Of a stretch of 9,230 nucleotides of DNA, positions 3,601 through 9,230 are shown piece after piece; within the stretch, counting starts at the first letter, position 1, and each line of letters begins with the position of its first letter. The position numbers were made by a program, and so were the translations under genes. The notes below the pieces were generated by a model. It worked only from the letters and a program-made list of their open reading frames with translations. It did not search any database and was not told the DNA's origin. Source of the stretch: JBQDBK01 sp052090825 (GTDB lineage Bacteria; Bacillota; Clostridia; Tissierellales; Peptoniphilaceae); contig JBQDBK010000028.1 in NCBI GenBank assembly GCA_052090825.1, positions 1 through 9,230 of the forward strand. Reading direction: 5' to 3'.

Positions 3601-6219
3601 ATGAAGAGTAAAAAAAGATTTTTATCTTTATTCTTAGCTCTTGTAATGGTAGTTACAGTACTTCCACTTAATGTTTTTGCTGAAGTTACAGGTGTTAATA
3701 TAACATCACCTAAGGCAAATCAGAAAGTAGAAATTCCTAAAGATGAAGAAACTAAAACCATTGCATTAGAGGGGAAAGCAACTGTAGATAGTGGTGAAGC
3801 TACAGATGTAACTTGGACTATTAAGGATAATGAATCTATAGCAGGTGTAACTCTAAGTGGAACTACATTAACCATAACTAGTGAAGCTAGCCCTGGTTCT
3901 GTAACATTAGTGGCAAAGTCAGATAATTTTACAAAAGAGGTAACTATAATTTTAGAAGAAGCGTCTAAAGTTACTTATGAAGTAAGCTTTAATCTTAATG
4001 GTGGAGATTCAAATGGAATAGCTAGTCAACAAGTTATAGATGGAGAAAGTGCAGAAGAACCAACAGCAGCTCCAACAAGAACTGGCTATACTTTTAAAGG
4101 ATGGTTTATAGGAGACACAGAATATGATTTTTCAACAAAAGTGACTACAAATATTACTTTAACAGCTAAATGGGAAAAAGAAAAATATACTGTAACTTTT
4201 AATCCAAACAATGGAGAAGCAAAAACTACTCAAGAAGTAGCTTATGAAGATAAAGCAACAAAACCAACTAATCCAACAAGAACTGGTTATACTTTTAAAG
4301 GCTGGTTTTTAGGAAACACAGCATATGATTTTTCAACAAAAGTGACTACAAATATTACTTTAAATGCTAAATGGGAAAAGCTTCCAGAGCCAGTTGTAAA
4401 ATATACAGTAAGCTTTAATCTTAATGGTGGAGATTCAGAGCCAATAGATAACCAAGAAGTTGTGAATGGAGGAAAAGCAACAAAACCAACTAATCCAACA
4501 AGAACTGGTTATACTTTTAAACATTGGGAATTAAATAACAAAGAATATAAATTTACAGAAGAAGTAACTTCAAATATCGTTTTAAAAGCAATTTGGGAAA
4601 AGAATGAAAGTGCTCCTTATGTAAGTTCAGCTAGATTAAGTGGTTCTTATATAAAAGGAAAGGCAACACCATATTCAACAGTATATTTTTATAGAAATGG
4701 ATCAGACTCTTACTATGATTTTGATAGAGCAGATTCTAGTGGATACTATAGTATATATGTAGGAAGTAGAAATATATATTCTAATGATTATGTAGTTGCT
4801 AAAAATTCAAATGGAACTTCCTCTAAACACTATATATCAAATTGGAACTGGGACGACAATGACGATCCTATTTACGATAGAGATAAAAGAGTATATCCTA
4901 GCTCAAAAACTTTAAATTGGGCTAAAGATGTTGTTGAGGGTAGACTTTCAGATTATAAAAATACTAAAGTTAGTGTATATGATGGAAGCACTTATGTAGG
5001 CAGCGGATATACTGATTCTGATGGAGATTTTAAAATAAGTTTAAATAGAAAAATTGATTCTATTTATGATTTAAAATTCTATGTAAATTCAGACGACAAA
5101 AGTAAAGAAGATAGAATTTATCCATGGAGTGTAAAAACTTCTTCTTATAGCGTAAAAGGTTACTATCATCCATATACTACTGTTAAAGCTTATTATGATG
5201 GATACTATATAGGTAGTGACAAGACTGATTCTGATGGGTATTTTACAATTTCTTCAAATAGAAGAATATATAATGACAAATATTTGAAATTCTATTCAGA
5301 TGATGCTAAGGACAAAACAACAGCTGTAGCTGTAACATCAGCTAAGGCAGGAGAGGCTAAAATAACAGGAGTTGCAGCTGATTATGCAACAATAACTGTT
5401 AAAGATTCAAATGGAAATAAGTTAGGTAAAGCAAGTGCAGATAAAGATGGTAAATTTACTCTTTATACTACAAGAACTCTTAAACCAGGCGAAAAACTAA
5501 CTATAGTTTCATCAGAAACTGGAAAATCTGATTATACAACAACTTATACTGTAACAGGTGTAAAGGAAGGCGACTTAGTAAGAATAGCTTATATTAAGGG
5601 TTATCCAGACGGAAACTTTAATCCAAAATGGAATATGACAAGAGCAGAAGCAGCAGCTATGTTTGGCAGACTTTTAAATGGTTCTGATAATTTTGGAACT
5701 TCAAAAGTAACTAAATTCTCTGATGCAAATGATCAATGGTATTCACAAGCTATAAACTATGTTGTAGGAAAGAATTTAATTAGTGGTTATCCAGATGGAA
5801 CTTTCAAACCAAATGAAAAAATAACAAGAGCAGAGTTTGCTAAGATGATTTCAGGATATGTTAAAGCTGGTTATCCAGGTTCAAGTAATTTCTCAGATGT
5901 AAAAGGACACTGGGCAAGCGATGCAATTGAAAAAGTATATGGAAACAAAGTAGTTAAAGGTTATCCAGATGGAACTTTTAAACCAAATCAAGAAATAACA
6001 AGGGCAGAAGCAGTAACAATTTTAAATTCTGTATTTGGTAGAGTTTCTTCAAATACTTCAATAGCAAATGCTTCTAACTTAACTTCTTTAAAAACTTTTA
6101 GAGATGTTAGACCAAGTGACTGGTTCTATTCAGATGTAATTGATGCATCAAATGCACATAAATCTTATAGAACTTCAGCAAATGATGATACAGAAATTTG
6201 GACATCAATCACAAACTAG
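3601..6219 (+). CDS. SLH-anchored surface protein with InlB-type repeats and Ig-like modules
   Basis: An 872-residue secreted protein. The signal peptide MKSKKRFLSLFLALVMVVTV ends near LPLNVFA-E (cleavage about residue 27). Domains in order: an Ig-like domain (28-120); three InlB B/Listeria-Bacteroides repeats (126-193, 196-260, 268-334), each with NxNGG/NNG, PTRTGYTFK, GW/HW and KWEK/IWEK; four Ig-like modules rich in Tyr, Asp and Ser (about 340-415, 433-508, 510-580, 581-655), the last resembling Big_6; then three SLH domains (about 656-694, 703-756, 763-815) with GYPDGNFNP, GYPDGTFKP twice, and TRAE at 680-683, 742-745 and 800-803. A fourth half-motif, FRDVRPSDWFYSD, begins at 833. SLH trimers bind pyruvylated cell-wall polymer, so the InlB and Ig part should project outward as an adhesin-like stalk; ligand unknown. 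Start chosen at 3601 because AGGAGG (3588-3593) lies 7 nt upstream and it begins the signal peptide. An in-frame ATG at 3538 would add 21 polar residues in front of the signal peptide, lacks an SD and lies almost at the predicted transcript end. Confidence 0.92.
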   Translation: MKSKKRFLSLFLALVMVVTVLPLNVFAEVTGVNITSPKANQKVEIPKDEETKTIALEGKATVDSGEATDVTWTIKDNESIAGVTLSGTTLTITSEASPGSVTLVAKSDNFTKEVTIILEEASKVTYEVSFNLNGGDSNGIASQQVIDGESAEEPTAAPTRTGYTFKGWFIGDTEYDFSTKVTTNITLTAKWEKEKYTVTFNPNNGEAKTTQEVAYEDKATKPTNPTRTGYTFKGWFLGNTAYDFSTKVTTNITLNAKWEKLPEPVVKYTVSFNLNGGDSEPIDNQEVVNGGKATKPTNPTRTGYTFKHWELNNKEYKFTEEVTSNIVLKAIWEKNESAPYVSSARLSGSYIKGKATPYSTVYFYRNGSDSYYDFDRADSSGYYSIYVGSRNIYSNDYVVAKNSNGTSSKHYISNWNWDDNDDPIYDRDKRVYPSSKTLNWAKDVVEGRLSDYKNTKVSVYDGSTYVGSGYTDSDGDFKISLNRKIDSIYDLKFYVNSDDKSKEDRIYPWSVKTSSYSVKGYYHPYTTVKAYYDGYYIGSDKTDSDGYFTISSNRRIYNDKYLKFYSDDAKDKTTAVAVTSAKAGEAKITGVAADYATITVKDSNGNKLGKASADKDGKFTLYTTRTLKPGEKLTIVSSETGKSDYTTTYTVTGVKEGDLVRIAYIKGYPDGNFNPKWNMTRAEAAAMFGRLLNGSDNFGTSKVTKFSDANDQWYSQAINYVVGKNLISGYPDGTFKPNEKITRAEFAKMISGYVKAGYPGSSNFSDVKGHWASDAIEKVYGNKVVKGYPDGTFKPNQEITRAEAVTILNSVFGRVSSNTSIANASNLTSLKTFRDVRPSDWFYSDVIDASNAHKSYRTSANDDTEIWTSITN
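3976..4602 (+). repeat. Three InlB-type repeats with long exact DNA matches
   Basis: The units are 3976-4179, 4186-4380 and 4402-4602. Exact DNA identities link different pairs: 31 nt between units 1 and 3 (3981-4011 and 4407-4437), 48 nt between units 2 and 3 (4252-4299 and 4474-4521), and 41 nt between units 1 and 2 (4122-4162 and 4323-4363). Identity at synonymous positions points to recent duplication or gene conversion. Confidence 0.9.
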
Positions 6220-6228
6220 AATTAAAAT

Positions 6229-6258
6229 AAAAAGGTCTTCTATTTAGAAGACCTTTTT
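6229..6258. terminator. Bidirectional terminator shared by two convergent genes
   Basis: Arms AAAAAGGTCTTC (6229-6240) and GAAGACCTTTTT (6247-6258) form a 12-bp perfect stem with loop TATTTA. A T-run follows on both strands: seven T at 6254-6260 on plus, and TTTTTATTTT on minus. It ends the surface-protein gene at 6219. On the minus strand it contains the last codons and the TAG stop (6240-6242) of the transporter gene. Confidence 0.92.
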
Positions 6259-7172
6259 TTATTTACATAATTACTTTTTCTTAAATCTTTTAAAGAAAGA
6301 ACTGAAATCCCAAATATTATAAAAAACATTCCTAAAATATCAATTAGAGCAAACCTATCGCCAAGTAAGAGCATTGAAAAAATAAGAGATGCTATGGCCT
6401 CAAGTCCAGTTATTAAAGAGCCCTTAATAGGTCCTATAATTGACACACCTTCTAGAAAACATGAAAAAGATAGAACTGTTCCAAATATAACCATGGCTGC
6501 AAGAGAAAGAATAGTCATGGAATCATAGTTTACATTTAAGGTCCAAGGCCTAAGGACAATAGTTATACTTATTCCACCTATAAACATGGCAAAACCTATG
6601 GTTACAATAGTAGAATATTTTTTTATAAGATTAATCGGAAGCACGGTGTAGACAACTGTAGCCAAAGCTGCAGAAAACCCCCAAAATAGACCTATTGGAG
6701 AAATTATCAGCTTACTAAGGTTAAAGTGAGTTGCTAGTACAAAGGTGCCTAGCAGGGCAAAAAATATGGCTATAATCTCTTCTTTATAGGGAAGTCTCTT
6801 TTCTTTAAAACAAGTTCCTATTACTATAAAAATAGAAGAAAGAAAAAGGAATACTGTTGCAGTAGGAGCATTTGTACTTTTAATTGTTTGAAAATATGTA
6901 AATTGAGTCCAGACTATGCCTAAAAGCGCAAATATAAAAAGTATTAGGACATCTTTTTTATTTTTAAATATTTCAAATGATTTTTTCTTATTTTTACCTA
7001 TGGAAATAACAATTAGTATAATTCCTCCAAAAAATAATCTGACATTTGATATAAGCAAGGGATTTAGATTTTTATTATTTAATAAGTATTGACCAGCTGT
7101 TCCTGAAAATCCCCAAAAGATTGCGCCCAATATTGCCAACACATAACCTCTTAATAAAACTTTATCTTTCAT
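6240..7172 (-). CDS. DMT-superfamily transporter, EamA (RhaT/YdcZ-like) family
   Basis: A 310-residue integral membrane protein with about ten hydrophobic segments in two tandem EamA halves (PF00892), residues about 6-140 and 155-290. The first half opens with GYVLAILGAIFWGFSGTAG. The second repeats the pattern with LFWGFSAALATVVYTVLP and ends with ALIDILGMFFIIFGISVL before a basic tail, KKRSSK. Proteins of this layout export or import amino acids, purines or other small metabolites; the substrate cannot be read from sequence. Start: ATG at 7170-7172, with GGGGTG (7177-7182) as a close but reasonable SD. A GTG at 7182-7184 would add four residues (MGCI) but would consume that SD and has none of its own. 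It is monocistronic, convergent with the surface-protein gene and divergent from the DUF3783 operon. The last codons are embedded in the shared terminator hairpin. Confidence 0.88.
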   Translation of the reverse strand: MKDKVLLRGYVLAILGAIFWGFSGTAGQYLLNNKNLNPLLISNVRLFFGGIILIVISIGKNKKKSFEIFKNKKDVLILFIFALLGIVWTQFTYFQTIKSTNAPTATVFLFLSSIFIVIGTCFKEKRLPYKEEIIAIFFALLGTFVLATHFNLSKLIISPIGLFWGFSAALATVVYTVLPINLIKKYSTIVTIGFAMFIGGISITIVLRPWTLNVNYDSMTILSLAAMVIFGTVLSFSCFLEGVSIIGPIKGSLITGLEAIASLIFSMLLLGDRFALIDILGMFFIIFGISVLSLKDLRKSNYVNKKRSSK

Positions 7173-7192
7173 AATACACCCCACAATAAATA

Positions 7193-7221
7193 ATTATAGT
7201 CATTTAGTTTGAAAAGGTAAA
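7193..7221 (-). promoter_or_regulatory. Promoter of the EamA transporter gene
   Basis: On the minus strand TTTACC (7216-7221) and a consensus TATAAT (7193-7198) are separated by exactly 17 bp. Transcription would start near 7186, leaving about 14 nt before the ATG. Its -35 falls inside the promoter of the divergent operon. Confidence 0.6.
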
Positions 7222-7236
7222 GGAATTTGGTAAAAT
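7209..7236 (+). promoter_or_regulatory. Promoter of the DUF3783-aminopeptidase operon
   Basis: TTGAAA (7209-7214) and TAAAAT (7231-7236) are spaced 16 bp apart, and a TG at 7228-7229 gives an extended -10. The predicted start near 7243 coincides with the AGGAGG (7243-7248) of the first gene, implying a leader of about 12 nt. Confidence 0.6.
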
Positions 7237-7254
7237 ATTAAAAGGAGGAAGATT

Positions 7255-7809
7255 ATGGAAAAGCGAATTTTATTGTATGGTTTTGAAGATAATTCTGAAA
7301 GGACAAAGTCTATATATAATATAGCTAAAGATTTTGATATAGAGACAAAAAAAGTAGAAAAAGAAGATTTGAATTCTAAGGTAGGTTACCTTATGGGTTT
7401 AAAGGATTTTGAAAAGAATTTAGAAGAATTTAAGGGGCAAGCTCCTGATACAGAATTTATTTTATTTTCAGATTTTGATAGAGAAGTTATTAGGGATTTT
7501 ATACTAGCTTTAAAAAACCAGGGAATAAGTATTAATCACAAGTCTGTTATAACTGTTACAACTAAAGATTGGGATTTTATTTATTTAATTGAACATATTA
7601 TAGATGAGCATGAGACGGTCCTTTTGTTTAATAAATTAGGTCTTTTAGTTAAAAAAGCCCAAAATAAACTAAAGGAATATAATGATGAAAAGTTAAAAGA
7701 AGCTTTTGATTTTGCAATATCTGTTAAAGATTTAGCAGATCCAAGTAAAGAGGATATAATAAAAAGATATAGAAAATTAGAAGAAGCATTAGGAGGGAAA
7801 AATGAATAG
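7255..7809 (+). CDS. DUF3783 domain protein of unknown function
   Basis: A 184-residue soluble protein. Residues about 1-120 fit the DUF3783 pattern: an opening RILLYGF strand, the VGYLMGLKDFE segment near 43-53, FILFSDFD near 68-75, and VITVTTKDWDFIYLIEHIIDEHE near 98-120, which matches the family's conserved T-x-x-W-x-x-x-x-L-x-x-E-H ending. Residues 125-184 are a charged helical tail (KKAQNKLKEY, EDIIKRYRKLEEAL). No signal peptide, membrane segment or known catalytic motif is visible. Start: AGGAGG (7243-7248) lies 6 nt before ATG. The stop overlaps the next gene by 8 nt (ATGAATAG), so the two are almost certainly co-transcribed and translationally coupled. This suggests a link to peptide turnover, but no function is known to me. 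Family assignment is from the C-terminal motif and is fairly confident. Confidence 0.82.
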   Translation: MEKRILLYGFEDNSERTKSIYNIAKDFDIETKKVEKEDLNSKVGYLMGLKDFEKNLEEFKGQAPDTEFILFSDFDREVIRDFILALKNQGISINHKSVITVTTKDWDFIYLIEHIIDEHETVLLFNKLGLLVKKAQNKLKEYNDEKLKEAFDFAISVKDLADPSKEDIIKRYRKLEEALGGKNE

Positions 7810-9091
7810 TTTAGAATTTGCAAATAAAATGATTGATTTTATTGATAAGAGTCCTTGTTCCTATTTTGCTATAGAAAATATGGCTAATATTTTACTAAAA
7901 GAAGGATTTGAAGAAATTGACTTAAAGAAAGACTTTAAATTAAAAGCTGGTTCAAAGGCTTTTATAAAAAACAATGATTCGGCCCTAATTGCCTTTACTA
8001 TAGGGTCTGAAGATATTGAAGAGAAGGGTTTTAAGATTATAGGTTCTCATTCTGATTCACCAGGATTTAGGATAAAGTCAAATCCAATGATGAAATCTTC
8101 AGGTACTTTAAAACTAAATACAGAAGTTTACGGAGGTCCTATTTTATCTACTTGGTTTGATAGACCTTTAAGTATAGCTGGTAGGGTAGTTGTAAAGGGA
8201 AAAGATTTATTTGAGCCAGAAGTTAAGCTATTAAATATTGATAGAGACTTATTAATAATCCCTAACCTAGCAATCCACATGAATAGGGAAGTTAATAAGG
8301 GTTTTGAACTTAATCCTCAAGTTCATACTCTTCCTATTATAGGTTTAGATACAAACAAAGAACTAGATAAAGAAATATTAAATAAGTTAATAGCTGAAGA
8401 GCTTAAAATTTCAGTAGATGATTTATTAGATTATGATTTATATTTATATGATAGGGCTAAGGGTAGTATTTTAGGAATTAATAATGATTTAATTTCAGTA
8501 GGAAGACTAGATAATTTAGCTATGGCCTATACTAGTATTAAGGCTTTAATTGATACTGAGGCAAGTGGAGTTAACATTATGGTTTGTACTGATAATGAAG
8601 AAGTTGGATCTAGGTCTATCCAAGGAGCAGATTCCCCTATGATAGATAATACGCTTGAAAGAATCTCCCTAGCTTTAGGTAAAAGTAGAGAAGACTATTT
8701 AAGAGCTATAGAGTCTTCTTATATGGTATCTTCAGACATGGCCCATGCTATCCATCCAAATTTTGAAGATAAGGCTGATCCTACAAACAAACCAGTCTTA
8801 GGGGGTGGACCTGTAATAAAGTATGCTGCCAACAAGGCCTATACTTCAGATGCTTATTCAGCTAGTATATTTAAGGAACTTTGTAAGCAGGCAGATGTAG
8901 CTTGTCAGACTTTCCACAATCGTTCAGATATAAAGGGTGGTTCAACAATAGGACCTATTACAGCAAGTCAATTAAATATAAGATCAGTTGATATTGGAGG
9001 CCCAATGCTTTCAATGCACTCGATTAAAGAACTTTGTCAAGTTGAAGATTCTTATGCTATGTACAAGGTGTTTAAAGAACTTTATAAATAA
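7802..9091 (+). CDS. M18-family zinc aminopeptidase
   Basis: A 429-residue cytoplasmic metallopeptidase of full family length. Expected dinuclear-zinc ligands and catalytic residues are all present: His83 and Asp85 in GSHSDSPGF, Asp237 in GRLDNLAMA, catalytic Glu266 and ligand Glu267 in CTDNEEVGS, Asp312 in SSDMAHAIHPN and His406 in MLSMHS. Other M18 landmarks are STWFDRPLSIAGRV (116-129), IPNLAIHMNREVNKG (153-167) and GGGPVIKYAANKAYTSD (334-350). M18 enzymes remove N-terminal residues, usually acidic or neutral, from peptides and generally assemble as dodecamers. The likely role is finishing peptide breakdown in an amino-acid-fermenting anaerobe (inference). Start: ATG at 7802 with AGGAGG (7791-7796) 5 nt upstream, inside the end of the DUF3783 gene. 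It is the second gene of a two-gene operon and is followed by a terminator. apeB is the usual symbol for bacterial members, but specificity is not shown. Confidence 0.95.
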   Translation: MNSLEFANKMIDFIDKSPCSYFAIENMANILLKEGFEEIDLKKDFKLKAGSKAFIKNNDSALIAFTIGSEDIEEKGFKIIGSHSDSPGFRIKSNPMMKSSGTLKLNTEVYGGPILSTWFDRPLSIAGRVVVKGKDLFEPEVKLLNIDRDLLIIPNLAIHMNREVNKGFELNPQVHTLPIIGLDTNKELDKEILNKLIAEELKISVDDLLDYDLYLYDRAKGSILGINNDLISVGRLDNLAMAYTSIKALIDTEASGVNIMVCTDNEEVGSRSIQGADSPMIDNTLERISLALGKSREDYLRAIESSYMVSSDMAHAIHPNFEDKADPTNKPVLGGGPVIKYAANKAYTSDAYSASIFKELCKQADVACQTFHNRSDIKGGSTIGPITASQLNIRSVDIGGPMLSMHSIKELCQVEDSYAMYKVFKELYK

Positions 9092-9097
9092 ATTTTG

Positions 9098-9132
9098 AAA
9101 AAAGAGATGCTTATGCAAGTATCTCTTTTTTT
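9098..9132 (+). terminator. Rho-independent terminator of the DUF3783-aminopeptidase operon
   Basis: AAAGAGAT (9101-9108) pairs with ATCTCTTT (9121-9128). The stem extends inward through a G-U pair and CTT/AAG to an ATGC loop (9113-9116), and outward through A/T pairs. An eight-T run (9125-9132) follows. It begins 7 nt after the TAA stop. Confidence 0.9.
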
Positions 9133-9185
9133 ATATATTAGCTTATTACACTTAAATATAGTAGTATGGTAGTAGGGAGAATTAT

Positions 9186-9230
9186 ATGAGTAAAAAGAAA
9201 AAATTAGTATTATTTATAGTCCGTCTATTT
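9186..9230 (+). CDS. Start of an unrecognised gene, cut by the window edge
   Basis: An ATG at 9186 follows AGGGAG (9174-9179) by 6 nt and opens 15 codons, MSKKKKLVLFIVRLF, to the end of the window. Four lysines followed by hydrophobic residues look like a signal anchor or the first membrane segment, so the product is probably a membrane or exported protein. It lies just after the upstream operon's terminator and so has its own transcription start; TATAGT at 9157-9162 is a possible -10 without a clear -35. Too little is present to name a family. Confidence 0.6.
   Translation, partial: MSKKKKLVLFIVRLF

Noticed and set aside
7173..7184. GTG start four codons upstream for the EamA transporter
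   Set aside because: The GTG overlaps the GGGGTG that best serves as SD for the ATG at 7172, and it has no SD of its own.
7581..7823. Minus-strand open frame of 80 codons
   Set aside because: It is antisense to the well-supported DUF3783 gene and the start of the aminopeptidase, has no SD, and has no recognisable protein features.

Overview
The window comes from a low-GC, AT-rich Gram-positive anaerobe of the Firmicutes. Strong AGGAGG-type ribosome binding sites, A/T-ending codons, short intergenic spacers and simple hairpin-plus-T-run terminators all support this. A secreted protein anchored by three S-layer homology (SLH) domains, a secreted 'copper amine oxidase N-terminal-like' stalk protein, a DUF3783 protein and an M18 aminopeptidase together suggest the Peptoniphilaceae/Tissierellia (Anaerococcus or Peptoniphilus type). 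That placement is inference from gene content and not from a marker gene.

Layout, left to right. Positions 1-300 hold the 3' end of an unrecognised membrane protein. Positions 301-706 contain no gene I can support, apart from a terminator that faces left. Positions 707-1900 (minus) encode an FAD-dependent oxidoreductase of the D-amino-acid-oxidase fold. A 259-bp divergent region with a perfect 18-bp dyad separates it from a secreted coiled-coil/stalk-domain protein (2160-2951), which ends at a very strong terminator. A single-domain rhodanese (3094-3411) follows. Next is a large surface protein (3601-6219) made of an Ig-like domain, three InlB-type repeats, four Ig-like modules and three SLH domains. 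It converges on a DMT/EamA transporter (6240-7172, minus), and the two share one bidirectional terminator hairpin. The transporter diverges from a two-gene operon, DUF3783 protein plus M18 aminopeptidase, with overlapping back-to-back promoters. After a terminator, a new gene starts at 9186 and runs off the window.

Functionally, two of the genes build the cell exterior: the secreted stalk protein and the SLH-anchored adhesin-like protein. The rest look like cytoplasmic or membrane housekeeping and metabolism: amine/amino-acid oxidation, sulfur transfer, solute export or import, and peptide degradation. I see no defence system, mobile element, CRISPR array, tRNA or rRNA. The most interesting signals are small-scale: a hairpin that seems to bridge an over-long SD-to-start gap in front of the rhodanese, mosaic exact repeats inside the surface-protein gene, near-duplicate coiled coils flanking the stalk domain, and several compact regulatory arrangements. 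I did not find a clearly new multi-gene system.
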